A DNA stretch of 64,000 nucleotides from Chlorobaculum sp. MV4-Y (GTDB lineage Bacteria > Bacteroidota > Chlorobiia > Chlorobiales > Chlorobiaceae). The DNA lies in NCBI RefSeq assembly GCF_025244685.1, contig NZ_CP104202.1, positions 870,323-934,322 on the forward strand, given 5' to 3'. Below are positions 26,442 to 36,111 of this stretch, in pieces (the stretch's first letter is position 1; each line of letters opens with the position of its first letter). The position numbers were made by a program, and so were the translations under genes. The notes under the pieces were generated by a model. It was not told where the DNA came from. It did not search any database and saw nothing but the letters and a program-made list of their open reading frames with translations.

Positions 26442-27437
26442 GTGAGAAAGAAAATAGTCGTCACCGGAGGCACCGGGTTCATTGGTTCCCGTCTTGTCCA
26501 CCGGCTGGCTGCGTCGGGCGAAGATGTTCATGCGCTGGTCAGGGCCAGCTCCGATTTAGCCTCCCTTAAAGAGTGCCTTGACCGGGTCACTCTCGTTTAC
26601 GGCGATGTGACGGATATTGCCTCGCTTTCCGGTGCCTTCGATGGGGCCGAAGAGGTCTATCATTGCGCCGGTATCACCTATATGGGCGACCGGAAAAATC
26701 CTCTTCTCCAAAGGATCAATGTTGAAGGCACACAGAATGTGCTCGATGCCTGTCGTCGGGCAAAGGTCAGGAGGGTGGTGCATGTGAGTTCCATCACGGC
26801 GGTGGGAATCAGCGGCCCGAACCGCAAGTTCAACGAGGAGAGTCGCTGGAATTTCGATACTATCGATCTGGAGTATGCCAGAACCAAACATGCTGCGGAA
26901 AAGATCGTCACCGCGGAGGTGAAAAAAGGTATGGACTGTGTCATTGTGGTGCCTGCGTTCGTCTTCGGGGCGGGTGATATCAATTTTAACGCCGGGCGCA
27001 TCATCAAGGATGTCTACAAGCGCAAAATGCCGTTCTATCCTTTGGGCGGAATATGTGTAGTGGATGTGGAGATCGTGGTTGACTGTCTTATTACAGCCAT
27101 GAAGAAAGGGCGGACGGGCGAGCGCTATATTGTCGGCGGCGACAATGTTTCGTTCAAAGAGCTGGCCCATACGATCATGGATGTCACCGGTGTGCACCAG
27201 CGTTCCTTTCCGCTGCCGATCTGGGCGGCTCATACGCTCAGTTTTCTCCTTAAGTTCCGTCCTGAAAGGAAAAAGATTTCGAAGCTGTTCAACATGACCA
27301 TGTTCACTGTGGCCTCGAGATTTCTGTATTTCGATTCGTCGAAAGCCCAGCGGGAACTGGGTATGCGCTATGAACCGTTTGCAGAGAGCATCCGGCGGAC
27401 ATTCGAGTGGTACCGTGAGCGTCGTATGCTGAATTAA
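26442..27437 (+). CDS. NAD-dependent sugar epimerase/dehydratase-family protein
   Basis: 331 residues from GTG 26442. N-terminal KIVVTGGTGFIGSRLVHRLA is the NAD(P)-binding Rossmann loop; VVHVSSITAVGI and YARTKHAAEK (YxxxK) hold the catalytic residues of an extended SDR. It resembles HpnA/dihydroflavonol-reductase-like proteins. The specific substrate is not decided. No hopanoid gene neighbours are seen. Confidence 0.82.
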   Translation: MRKKIVVTGGTGFIGSRLVHRLAASGEDVHALVRASSDLASLKECLDRVTLVYGDVTDIASLSGAFDGAEEVYHCAGITYMGDRKNPLLQRINVEGTQNVLDACRRAKVRRVVHVSSITAVGISGPNRKFNEESRWNFDTIDLEYARTKHAAEKIVTAEVKKGMDCVIVVPAFVFGAGDINFNAGRIIKDVYKRKMPFYPLGGICVVDVEIVVDCLITAMKKGRTGERYIVGGDNVSFKELAHTIMDVTGVHQRSFPLPIWAAHTLSFLLKFRPERKKISKLFNMTMFTVASRFLYFDSSKAQRELGMRYEPFAESIRRTFEWYRERRMLN

Positions 27438-27536
27438 AGCCGTGTCTTATCTGACAGCAAGTATTGTCGTTTCCGGTGCGTCTCGGTAGCCGGCAAAAAG
27501 CCCTCAAACCTCAGCCATCGAGAGGAGGATTGTTCC

Positions 27537-29500
27537 ATGCAAACCACCACTCCGTCGAATACCATCGTCGAAAGGGTAGCCGCCGACCTCAGTAAATATC
27601 CCCCGTTCGACCGCCTCAGTTCCGATAAAAACAGGCAGATCGCTGCAGCACTTTGCGTGGAGTATCACGAAGAGGGCGAGACGCTGTTCAGGAAAGGGGA
27701 CGAGCTCGGCAGGTTTTCCTACATGGTCATGAAGGGTGCCGTGCGCCTGTTCGATTCGATTGATGGCGAAGAGGTGCTCGTCGATCTGTGCGACGAAGGT
27801 GACCTGTTCGGTGTGCGCGCCATATTTGGCACCAGCACTTACCTGCTCTCGGCGCAGGTGGTCGAGGAGAGCCTGCTGCTTGCCATTCCGGTCGAAACCA
27901 TCAGGGAACTGGTTCAGTCGGAGCCATCGGTCGCGGCATACTTCACCGGTGCGATCGCCCGCAGCGTGCAGCATATCGAGCACTCCCTCTCCGAGGCCAT
28001 CGACATGCGAAGGAGCCTGATGGAGCCCGGCGGCGGCAGCCTGCTCGCCAACGAGACGCTGGTGGTCGATCAGGTGCGCAACGTCATCACCTGTGCCCCC
28101 GATATTACGATCAGGGATGCGGCTAAGGTTATGTCAGAAAACAACATTGGCTCGATCATCGTCGCCGCGGAAAACCGCCATCCGCTCGGCATCATTACCG
28201 ATACCGATCTGCGCAAGAAGGTGGTGGCGGTTGCCGGTCAGATCAACGAGCGTCCGGTGAGCGACATCATGACGAGCCCGGTCTACACTATCACCGCCGG
28301 AAAGACGGTGGCCGACATGATGATGCTCATGGTCAGGACCAAGCTTCGTCACTTCTGCATCACCGAAGACGGCACGGCAGACACACCGGTCATCGGCATC
28401 ATCTCCGAGCACGACATCGTCACCTCCGAGGGGGTGAACCCTGCTGTGCTCATGAAGGCGATCACGCAGTCCGAAAGCATCGAACAGCTCGCCCAGGAGC
28501 GGGAGAAGGCAGAAAAGCTGCTGCGGACGTACATCGCTCAGGATGTGGCCATCCATTTCATCTCGAATATTTTCACCGAACTGAACGACGCGCTGATCGT
28601 CAAGGCGATTGAATTTTCGGTTGCAGAGATGAAACGGGAGGGAGTCAACCTGCCCGACATCGAGTTCTGCTGGCTCTCGCTCGGCAGCGAGGGGCGCAAG
28701 GAGCAATTGCTCAGAACCGACCTGGATAACGCCATTCTTTTCCGCGATCCCGAAAATGAGGCTTCGCGCGAGACCGTGCAGCGAGTATTTCTCGAACTCG
28801 GCAAACGGGTTACCGCCATTCTGGTTGCCTGCGGCTTCAAGCCATGCCCGGCGGAAATCATGGCGAGCAATCCTGAATGGTGCCAGCCGCTGAGCGGATG
28901 GATGAACTATTTCCGCAAATGGATCGGCACACCCGAACCGAAGGCTTTGATGAACTCGACCATCTTTTTCGACTTCAGACCGGTCTATGGGAGTACGGCC
29001 CTTGCTCTTGAAATGAAACGTGAGATCAATACAGAGATCGCGCGTGGTCGTGGGTTTTTACAATTCTTTGCGAAGAATGCCTTGCAGAATCCGCCACCAC
29101 TGGGCTTTTTCCGGAACTTCCTGGTCGAGAAGAGCCGTGAGCACGCGCATGAGTTCGATATCAAGGCGCGCGCCATGATGCCGCTTTCGGATGTGCGGCC
29201 AGGGTGTTGGCGTGTGAATTCGGAGTGACCGATTTCCTTGGCACGGTCGAACGGTTCCGGCGTATCGGTCAGTTGCTGCCATCATTTCAGGAGCTTGCCG
29301 AAGAGGCAGCTCAAGGCTACGAGTTCCTTATGCGCCTGCGTACCGAGCACGGCCTGGCCGAAAACTCTTCTGGGCGATACATTGATCCGGAACACCTTAA
29401 CAAGATGCAGCGCCAGGAGCTGAGAGATCTTTTTACAACCATTGGCAAGGTTCAAAGCATGCTGAACCTCCGTTACCAGCTCGACTACATCCGTGCTTGA
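27537..29500 (+). pseudogene. cNMP/CBS/DUF294 nucleotidyltransferase-like regulator, frameshifted
   Basis: Domains in order: a cyclic-nucleotide-binding domain (residues about 20-140), a CBS pair (about 180-310; IVAAENRHPLGIITDTDL and TPVIGIISEHDIVTSEG), a DUF294 nucleotidyltransferase-like core (WLSLGSEGRKEQLLRTDLDN, with its DxD) and a DUF294_C domain. The main frame ends at TGA 29228 after SDVRPGCWRVNSE. Sequence that looks like the normal continuation, LACEFGVTDFLGTVERFRRI to LRYQLDYIRA, sits in another frame to 29500. Two extra bases at about 29193-29194 explain this. The product would lose about 100 residues. It could be a true mutation or a sequencing error. The exonuclease gene overlaps its end. 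Confidence 0.72.
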
Positions 29501-30191
29501 GTTTGCCCGCAAAATCCAGGTGTCGAGGCGTTGCCGCAAGGGCTTGCTGCCGGAGAGCATTTGCCGGTACGTCAGCCTGTTCGACCACCCGTTACAGCGC
29601 AATACACCGCTTGATGAGCTGCGTTTCGTCATCTTCGATACCGAAACCAGCGGCTTCGATCTTGCCACGGACAGAATACTCTCGATTGGTGCAGTAGCCA
29701 TGAAAGGTTCAACCATCGATATCGCCGATTCGTTCGAGGTGCTGCTTCGCCAGGATGCTATTGGCGGCAAGGATGCGGTCAGCGTGCACGGAATCCTGAA
29801 GCGGGATCTTACCAAAGGGATGGAGGAGGACGAGGCGGTATGCCGTTTTCTCGATTATCTCGGCAACGGGGTGATTGTGGCGCATCACGCTGATTTTGAT
29901 ATCGCCATGGTTGGCCGGGTGCTCTCGCGGCGGTACGGCATCAAGCTGTTTAACGAGGCGCTCGATACGGCCAGTTTTGCCAAGCGCCTCGAAAAAGGCC
30001 CCTACTACAATCTTGCTCACAAGAGCGGCGAGTACCGGCTTGACAACCTCTGCGCCCGCTACGGCATCCGCCTCTACGATCGCCACACCTCACCCGGTGA
30101 CGCCTACCTCACCGCCCAGCTCTTCCAGCGCCTCCTCGCCGTCGGGCGCAAAGCAGGCATTGACACGCTTGGGAAGTTATTGCTGAAGTGA
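29493..30191 (+). CDS. DnaQ-family 3'-5' exonuclease (DEDDh)
   Basis: 232 residues from GTG 29493, which overlaps the last codons of the DUF294 gene (GTGCTTGA), a sign of translational coupling. Catalytic residues: FDTETSGFD (D, E), VAHHADFDIA (D), and HTSPGDAYLTAQ (H, D). It resembles the epsilon-subunit family but is fused to no polymerase. DUF294 regulator/exonuclease pairs are common in bacteria, so the neighbours support one operon. If the upstream frameshift is real, ribosomes would stop early at 29228 and coupling would be lost. Confidence 0.85.
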   Translation: MLEFARKIQVSRRCRKGLLPESICRYVSLFDHPLQRNTPLDELRFVIFDTETSGFDLATDRILSIGAVAMKGSTIDIADSFEVLLRQDAIGGKDAVSVHGILKRDLTKGMEEDEAVCRFLDYLGNGVIVAHHADFDIAMVGRVLSRRYGIKLFNEALDTASFAKRLEKGPYYNLAHKSGEYRLDNLCARYGIRLYDRHTSPGDAYLTAQLFQRLLAVGRKAGIDTLGKLLLK

Positions 30192-30310
30192 GAACGTGTC
30201 AGAGAAATCCGCTCTGATAATCGAAATCGGTTTCGCAGCCTTCATCGAACGGTCGAGATGAATCAAGTTCCGATAGCGATTTGGATATGGAAGAATGAAA
30301 GAGATATTGG

Positions 30311-31111
30311 TCAGGATCGGGATAGCGACAGGCGGGCGAGTAACATCATGCGTGGGGAGGTCGCTTCGTCAAACGTGCTGCCCTCATAATCACCGACCAT
30401 CCGTTCGACGGCAAAGCCGCCCGATTCGAGGAGCGCGATGGCTTCAGCCGGGCTGTATATCCGGACCGACTCGGTAAAAGAGTGCTCCCTGCCGTTTGCC
30501 TCATGCAGGGTGATCCTTTTGGTGACATGCCGTTCGGAAAGCGTGCGCTCTTCGATAATCGACAGCGATGCGGAGTTTCGTTCAGTGCGCGGGGTAAACT
30601 GGCTTTTCAGTTGCGCGGGATTGATCAGGTCAAGCACGTACCAGCCGCCGGGGCTGAGCAGGGAAGATATATTGGCGATCACATCACGATCTTCCTGATC
30701 GGTCTCGAAGTAGCCGAAACTTGAAAACAGTTGAGCGATGAGGTCAAACTGGCGTTCGAAGCGGATCGTTCTCATATCCTGCCGGCTGAACTCCATTTCG
30801 ATTCCCTCTGTCGTTGCCTGCTCTCTGGCTTGGCCGAGCAGGTAGGGAGAGAGGTCATTGGCCGTGACACGCAGGCCTGTGCGGGCGAAGGAAAGCGCAT
30901 GGCGTCCCGCGCCGCAGGCGATGTCGAGAATGGAGTGCGGGGGCTGCTCTGCCGGATCGATGCCGGTCAGGTCGAGAATGGTGCGCACGCAGCGCTCCGC
31001 CTCTTCGGCGTCGCGGTGATGATAAACCTTGAGATAGAGGGGATGGTCGAACCACTCTTCGAACCATTCCCGGGCGTTTTCTTCCCGGGAATGAGATTGG
31101 TGATCACTCAT
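30311..31111 (-). CDS. class I SAM-dependent methyltransferase
   Basis: 266 residues. SILDIACGAGRHALSFA is motif I (GxGxx), LRVTANDLSPYLLGQA is the acidic ribose-binding loop, and YVLDLINPAQLKSQF lies in the core. No N- or C-terminal extension. The substrate cannot be told. Its own start has weak surroundings. It is followed on the same strand direction by a small unknown gene at 31155. Confidence 0.8.
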   Translation of the reverse strand: MSDHQSHSREENAREWFEEWFDHPLYLKVYHHRDAEEAERCVRTILDLTGIDPAEQPPHSILDIACGAGRHALSFARTGLRVTANDLSPYLLGQAREQATTEGIEMEFSRQDMRTIRFERQFDLIAQLFSSFGYFETDQEDRDVIANISSLLSPGGWYVLDLINPAQLKSQFTPRTERNSASLSIIEERTLSERHVTKRITLHEANGREHSFTESVRIYSPAEAIALLESGGFAVERMVGDYEGSTFDEATSPRMMLLARLSLSRS

Positions 31112-31154
31112 GAGATGAGATCAGATAATAAAAAGCAGGGGAGCTTTGCCGGGA

Positions 31155-31346
31155 TTACTTACCCTGGCCAGCCATCGCTTTTTTCAGGACGTCGAGTTCG
31201 TTCTCGCCGTTGGGAATGCGGACGCTCTTCTCGACGAATTTCCATGCATTGGTTTTTTCGGACTTCACCGAATAGACCAGCTTCGCCATTTTGAAATCAA
31301 CAGTGCCTTTTTTCTGCTTGTCACCGAACGTTTGTTTCTTGGCCAT
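31155..31346 (-). CDS. small basic hypothetical protein
   Basis: 63 residues, Lys-rich (MAKKQTFGDKQKKGTVDFKM, VRIPNGENELDVLKKAMAG). It has no membrane or signal segment. Codon use resembles the neighbours. The ribosome binding site is weak. Small conserved GSB proteins of this kind are common, but I do not recognise this one. Confidence 0.55.
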   Translation of the reverse strand: MAKKQTFGDKQKKGTVDFKMAKLVYSVKSEKTNAWKFVEKSVRIPNGENELDVLKKAMAGQGK

Positions 31347-31468
31347 AGGTCGTGTATATAAAATGCTGTGGGTTGATGCTGTACAACAAATTCAACTAAA
31401 AAGATACCGAAAGTAAGAAAAATAGTTTTAAAAAAAAAGATAAAACACTTCGTTTCCATTTGGCGCGC

Positions 31469-32788
31469 TCAGCGCATGATAAGCTTGCCGTTATGGTAGA
31501 TACCCAGTGCTCTGCCTTTGAGCTTGCGTCCCATGAAGGGAGTGTTTCTCGATTTTGAGCCGAAATCCGATTCGCTGACTCTCCACTCGCAGTCGGGATC
31601 GATGATTGTGAGGTTGGCTTTGTGGTCCGCTTGGAAGAGGATGGTCTCGAGGCCCATGATGCGTCTCGGATTGGTTGAGAGCAGCTCGATGGCTTGCGAC
31701 AGGGTGATGACTCCTTTGTCCACCAGTTCGGTGATGGTAAGGCCGAGTGATGTTTCAAGGCCGATGATGCCGAACGCCGCCTGATCGGGCGGACACTCTT
31801 TTTCGTGCTTGGCATGGGGTGCGTGGTCGGTGGCGATGGCATCGATGGTGCCGTCCCGCAATCCCTCGATGAGGGCGTCGCGATTTTCCACCGAGGCGAG
31901 CGGGGGCTTCATGATGAAGTTTCCCTTCTCGATGGCATTGGCCAGGTCGCGCTCGGTCAGGGTGAAGTGGTGTGGCGTCACTTCGCAGGTGACCTTCAAG
32001 CCTGCGGCTTTTGCCTTGCGCACCAGAGCGACCGATTCTGCGGTGCTGATGTGCGCTACGTGGTAGCGCGGTTCCGCTACGGCTCCGTTCAGTTTGTGCT
32101 TTTTCAGCCAGGCGATGAGTTGCAGGTCGCGGGCGATCATGATCGGTTCGGCCACTTCGGGAATGCCTTTCAGCCCGAGCATTGCCGATACAACACCGTC
32201 GTTCATGATGCCTCCTGCGGTGAGATGCTTGTCTTCGGCGTGCTGGATAAGGAGCAGGTCGAAGTTGGCGGCATATTCGATTGCGAGGCGCATGATCTGT
32301 GAACTCTGGATGGCCGTACCGTCATCCGAAACGGCCTTGATGCCGTATGAGGCGTATTTACCATAGGGCGCGAGCGCTTCGCCTCGGCTTTCGGCGGTCA
32401 TGGCGCCGATCACCTCGAGGTCGATCGGCAGTCCGGCGCTGTGATGGCGGATGTAGGCTACGCCGAGCGGGCTGTCGATGACCGGCCTGGTATTCGGCAT
32501 GAGCGCCACGCCGGTGAAGCCTCCGGCCACAGCCGCGGCGGAACCGGTTTCAAGCGTCTCCTTGTATTCCTGTCCGGGTTCCCTGAAGTGGCAGTGCATA
32601 TCGAAAAGGCCGGGAGCGAGCACCTTGCCTGCAAGATCGATGACGTTATCGCCCGCCTGCGCCGTGATTGATTCACCGCCAGTCGCGACCGCATCGATGA
32701 GGCCGTCGTCGCCTATCTTTATCGAACCGACGGTATCGAGATTTTCAGCGGGATTCAGAAGTCTTGCGTTCAGAAACAGAGTGCTCAT
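31469..32788 (-). CDS. pyrC: dihydroorotase
   Basis: 439 residues. FDMHCHFREPGQEY is the metal-binding HxH motif of the amidohydrolase fold. IDAIATDHAPHAKHEKECP is the second signature (DHAPH). GFTGVALMPNTRPV is also typical of multi-type PyrC. It closes carbamoyl-aspartate to dihydroorotate in pyrimidine synthesis. The next gene, 17 bases upstream in transcript order, is the FAH-family protein, so the two may be co-transcribed. Confidence 0.95.
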   Translation of the reverse strand: MSTLFLNARLLNPAENLDTVGSIKIGDDGLIDAVATGGESITAQAGDNVIDLAGKVLAPGLFDMHCHFREPGQEYKETLETGSAAAVAGGFTGVALMPNTRPVIDSPLGVAYIRHHSAGLPIDLEVIGAMTAESRGEALAPYGKYASYGIKAVSDDGTAIQSSQIMRLAIEYAANFDLLLIQHAEDKHLTAGGIMNDGVVSAMLGLKGIPEVAEPIMIARDLQLIAWLKKHKLNGAVAEPRYHVAHISTAESVALVRKAKAAGLKVTCEVTPHHFTLTERDLANAIEKGNFIMKPPLASVENRDALIEGLRDGTIDAIATDHAPHAKHEKECPPDQAAFGIIGLETSLGLTITELVDKGVITLSQAIELLSTNPRRIMGLETILFQADHKANLTIIDPDCEWRVSESDFGSKSRNTPFMGRKLKGRALGIYHNGKLIMR

Positions 32789-32805
32789 GGTCGGGAATGA
32801 ATAGT

Positions 32806-33519
32806 TCAGGAAACAGTCGCCTGGAGCGATACCAGTATCTTTGCCTGCGAATGGTCGTCGCCGGTTTCAAGTGAAACGTCGAGACGGTCGCCCGGCAGCA
32901 CGCTTCCGACGCCCGCCGGAGTACCGGTAAAGACAAGGTCTCCGGCTCGCAGCCCGTAAATATACGATAAATAATGCACCAGATAGGCCGGTGAAAAGGT
33001 CATTTTCGAGACCTTCGAGTACTGCTTCTGCTTTCCGTTCAGCCGGAGCGAAATGGCGAGTTCAGTCCACGGCCCTGCCGTTTCCGGAGCGATAAACTCC
33101 GAGACGAGTGCGCTCTGGCGGAAACCTTTGCTTTTCAACCAGGGATTTCCGGCATTTTTGGCTTCGAGCTGCACATCGCGCAGCGTCATGTCGAGCCCGG
33201 CGGCGTAACCGGCGATGATCGCCGAAGCGTCGTCAAGCGATACACCATCCGCATCAGCGCCAATCAGCAGTACCAGCTCGCCTTCGTAATGAAGGCTCTT
33301 GCTTACCGCCCGCCCTTCGAACCATGGTATCGAGGTGCAGTCGTCAGTCGAGAGCGCCGTGCCGGGTTTCATAAAGATAATTGGCTCCTCTTCATGCAGC
33401 GGCTCGGGCTTGTCAGTCTCCCATGAAGCCATTTCACGAGCGTGATCGGGGTAATTTTTGCCGACACAGTAAATCGAGCGATGAACGGCTGGTTTTGACA
33501 GATATGAAAATGTTTTCAT
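32806..33519 (-). CDS. fumarylacetoacetate hydrolase-family protein
   Basis: Starting at ATG 33517-33519 gives 237 residues (MKTFSYLSK). CVGKNYPDHAREM, IFMKPGTALS, HYEGELVLLIGA and AGLDMTLRDVQLEAK are characteristic; GDLVFTGTPAGVG closes the motif set. The E/D metal ligands (EGEL, LDMT) are present. Many family members act on acylpyruvates or are oxaloacetate decarboxylases; the specific reaction is unknown. Its gene lies just upstream of pyrC on the same strand. Confidence 0.88.
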   Translation of the reverse strand: MKTFSYLSKPAVHRSIYCVGKNYPDHAREMASWETDKPEPLHEEEPIIFMKPGTALSTDDCTSIPWFEGRAVSKSLHYEGELVLLIGADADGVSLDDASAIIAGYAAGLDMTLRDVQLEAKNAGNPWLKSKGFRQSALVSEFIAPETAGPWTELAISLRLNGKQKQYSKVSKMTFSPAYLVHYLSYIYGLRAGDLVFTGTPAGVGSVLPGDRLDVSLETGDDHSQAKILVSLQATVS

Positions 33520-33777
33520 CCTATTGACGTGTTGACAGAAGAAGTGATTTGCATTACAGGGAAAAAATACGGCCCACGAATTTTCGCTTTTTGCAGGAAC
33601 GGGGGCAAGGCTGGATATTGTTGATATATTACGATTATGTTCGGAAAGGTCATGCTGGTCATGCTGTATATGAATAATCTTGCGGTTGGCATGAAGGTCA
33701 GAATATCGATCAGGAGTTCGCTGGCAGTCTCTAACCGACTCCAGCTTCACAGTTAAAAAATTTTATTCCTGATTTCC
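33520..33777. other. gap between divergent genes
   Basis: No gene recognised. TTGATATATTA at 33621 lies midway and may be part of a promoter for one side. The DNA is moderately AT-rich. The pentapeptide-TIR gene starts at 33778. Confidence 0.45.
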
Positions 33778-35427
33778 ATGAACAAAAAAGAGTCAATTTC
33801 TGACCAGGAATCGGAGCCCGGGAGCCAGACCTCCAAAACCACTCAGGCGTTCGAGATGTTGCGCAGATCGGTTCCGGAGTGGAATCGCTACAGGCAGGAG
33901 CATCCCGGTGAGATCATCGAGTTCAATAAAAAAGATTTCAGCGAGACCGATCTTTCCGGAGCCAACCTGAGCGGCGCGAGTTTCAAGGCGGCCAATTTCA
34001 GCGGAGCCAACCTCAGCAGGGTTTCGTTCCGGGATGCGAAGCTGAACGGCGCGGACTTTGCTGGCGCGGATTTGCGGCAGAGCGATCTGTCGAACGCCGA
34101 TATCAGCGGAGCAAATCTTGTCAGGGCCGACATGAGCGAAGCGATTCTGGATGGCGCCAATCTCAGCATGACCGATCTCAATCATGCCAATCTGAAAAGG
34201 GCGATTCTCACGCAGTCCAAGCTCAACTGCGCCAACCTCAACGAGTGCGATATGCGCGAGGCGCTCTTGAGCTGGGCTGATTTGTCCGGCGTGGCATTGA
34301 ACATGGCAAACGTTGGAGAGGCCAATCTGCATGACACCAAGCTTGATGAGGCTGATCTTTTGGGGGCGGATTTACACGACACGGATATGCATGACTCAGA
34401 TATGCATGAGTCTGATCTCAGGGATGCCAATCTTCATCACGCCAATCTACATCATGTCAATCTTCATCATGCCGATCTGAGCGAAGCCGATTTGGGCGAA
34501 GCTGATCTGAGCGAAGCCGATCTTGGAGACGCCAGACTTCGCTGGACCAATCTCAAAGGCGCAAACCTGAGTGGCGCTGATTTCAGCATGGCGAACCTGA
34601 ACGGCGCGAATCTGACGGGAGCCAGCCTCTGTGGCGTTGACTTTACCGGTGCCAATCTCTGCGACGCCAATCTGGAGAACGCTAATCTTTGTTTGGCAAA
34701 TTTCAGGGGTACGGAGCTGAATATGACAAATCTGAGCGGATCGGAGACCTTTCACACCTGTTTCATGAATGTCGATCTCAGAACGGTCAAGGGGCTTGAC
34801 GCCATCAATCACCGGGGGCCATCGGAGGTCAGCATCAGCACCCTGTACCGTTCGCAAGGGCAACTCTCCGAGGCCTTCATGCGCGGCTGTGGCGTACCCG
34901 AGGGCATGATCGATCACGTCAGATCTATCTCCGGCAAAACGTTCGATTACCTCTCATGCATCATCAGCCACAGCACGCGAGACAAGAAATTTGTCGCACG
35001 TCTGTACGCCGATTTGCAGAAGGAAGGAATCCGGTGCTGGCTTTGCCCCGACACCCTCAAAAGTAATCGCTATCTCGATGAGCACATCGACCGCACCAGT
35101 CAGTGCTGTGAAAAGATGCTGCTGATTGTTTCCAAAACCAGCATGAAGGGGGAGTGGCTGAAAAATGCGATTTTCAAAGGTGTGCAGCGTGAATCAAGAG
35201 AGAACCAGCGGCGGCTTTTTCCGGTGAACCTGGTCAGGGAGAGCAAGTTCGACGAGTGGGATTTGACCGATCACGAGAGCGGGCGGAATTTTGGAAGGGA
35301 GCTGAAGAAACATTTCATCCCCTCGTTTTATGGCTGGGAACACGACAACGATCTCTATCTCCGGGAGCTGAAACAGCTCGTCGCCACGCTGAAATCGACC
35401 GATACGGGACGTTCCTGCCAGTTGTGA
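33778..35427 (+). CDS. pentapeptide-repeat/TIR-domain fusion protein
   Basis: 549 residues. Residues about 54-345 are pentapeptide repeats A(N/D)LxX, about 58 repeats, or some 14 coils of a right-handed beta-helix (DLSGANLSGASFKAANFSGA). At 200-232 the repeats are rich in His and Asp (LHHANLHHVNLHHADL). A linker (GPSEVSISTLYRSQGQLSEA) precedes a TIR_2-type domain at about 388-540: CIISHSTRDKKFVARLYADL, GIRCWLCPDTLKSN, KMLLIVSKTSMKGEWLKNAI. The catalytic glutamate of TIR NADases normally lies 4 residues after this Trp (W460); here it is Ala464, so NADase activity is doubtful. It may be a scaffold, sensor or inactive defence component. A terminator follows. Confidence 0.87.
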   Translation: MNKKESISDQESEPGSQTSKTTQAFEMLRRSVPEWNRYRQEHPGEIIEFNKKDFSETDLSGANLSGASFKAANFSGANLSRVSFRDAKLNGADFAGADLRQSDLSNADISGANLVRADMSEAILDGANLSMTDLNHANLKRAILTQSKLNCANLNECDMREALLSWADLSGVALNMANVGEANLHDTKLDEADLLGADLHDTDMHDSDMHESDLRDANLHHANLHHVNLHHADLSEADLGEADLSEADLGDARLRWTNLKGANLSGADFSMANLNGANLTGASLCGVDFTGANLCDANLENANLCLANFRGTELNMTNLSGSETFHTCFMNVDLRTVKGLDAINHRGPSEVSISTLYRSQGQLSEAFMRGCGVPEGMIDHVRSISGKTFDYLSCIISHSTRDKKFVARLYADLQKEGIRCWLCPDTLKSNRYLDEHIDRTSQCCEKMLLIVSKTSMKGEWLKNAIFKGVQRESRENQRRLFPVNLVRESKFDEWDLTDHESGRNFGRELKKHFIPSFYGWEHDNDLYLRELKQLVATLKSTDTGRSCQL

Positions 35428-35464
35428 AAAACTATTCGGCGCCCGGCTTTCGATAACACAACAA

Positions 35465-35506
35465 AAAGCCCTTTACAACCTCGTGGCGTAAAGGGCTTTA
35501 TTTTTA
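35465..35506. terminator. bidirectional terminator
   Basis: AAAGCCCTTTA (35465-35475) pairs exactly with TAAAGGGCTTT (35489-35499). An A-run precedes it and ATTTTT follows, so it can serve both the TIR fusion and the opposing chlorosome gene. Confidence 0.88.
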
Positions 35507-35552
35507 ATCAGTCTGGTTCACGATTCCGTCATCGCGAATTTGCCTGAGCAGT

Positions 35553-35786
35553 TTACTGCTTCGGAGCGAGCGCCGTGGTAATGGCTTTGGTGACGCCTTC
35601 GACGATCTGCGTTGCCGAATTGATGGTGGTCGTGCAGAGCTGCACACATGCGTTGGTTACCGGTTGAACCGTGTCGGTGGCTGTTTTGACTGCGCTTCCG
35701 GCCATGTTGGTTGACTGCTGGGCCAGGTCGCCCACAGCTGTGAAGAGGTCGCCAAATACGCCGATGTTTCCCGATTCGTTTGCCAT
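35553..35786 (-). CDS. csmF: chlorosome envelope protein, CsmB/CsmF type
   Basis: 77 residues, hydrophobic with many Thr/Ala/Val (MANESGNIGVFGDLFTAVGD, VKTATDTVQPVTNACVQLC, INSATQIVEGVTKAITTALA). This matches my knowledge of the CsmB/CsmF family in length and pattern: a small helical protein without a signal peptide, placed in the chlorosome envelope. Being beside ppk, where csmF lies in related genomes as far as I recall, favours csmF over csmB, but this is from memory. It implies a phototrophic GSB. Confidence 0.7.
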   Translation of the reverse strand: MANESGNIGVFGDLFTAVGDLAQQSTNMAGSAVKTATDTVQPVTNACVQLCTTTINSATQIVEGVTKAITTALAPKQ

Positions 35787-36111
35787 AGTGGTCAGTATTT
35801 ATGTGTTGAAAAAAGATTTGAAATACCTGAAGCGAACCGCGCTTTAAACAGCGAGAGCAAAAGCGCAGGCTAATTTTCTCTAAATGTAATACAATCCTTT
35901 CTTATTTCACATAAATGAAAAAGGTCGGGAGAGCATAGCGAAGTGCCGGAGTGGTCATGACGCCGGTGATTCCGAGCGCGGAAAGAGCGGGTGCGAGAAA
36001 TGCCGCCGCGCTGCGGTATCGTGTTCAGATTTATTATCTTACAAGTTTACTGCAACGAAACCGCCTGTCGCTGGCTGAGATGGCAGGCAAGAGTGAGAGG
36101 ATTGTTTCTGC
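35787..36111. other. intergenic stretch upstream of the chlorosome gene and the folate gene
   Basis: No gene seen. It contains the divergent promoters of the chlorosome gene (35786, leftward) and the folate cyclo-ligase (36112, rightward). AT-rich DNA around 35870-35920 is a likely place for the chlorosome promoter. No repeat stands out. Confidence 0.4.

Noticed and set aside
29190-29200. Programmed frameshifting in the DUF294 gene
   Set aside because: No slippery heptamer or downstream stem is seen; an indel explains the change better.
34000-34700. Tandem 15-base DNA repeats that could look like a CRISPR or minisatellite
   Set aside because: They encode consecutive pentapeptide repeats within a long, intact gene; no spacers are present.
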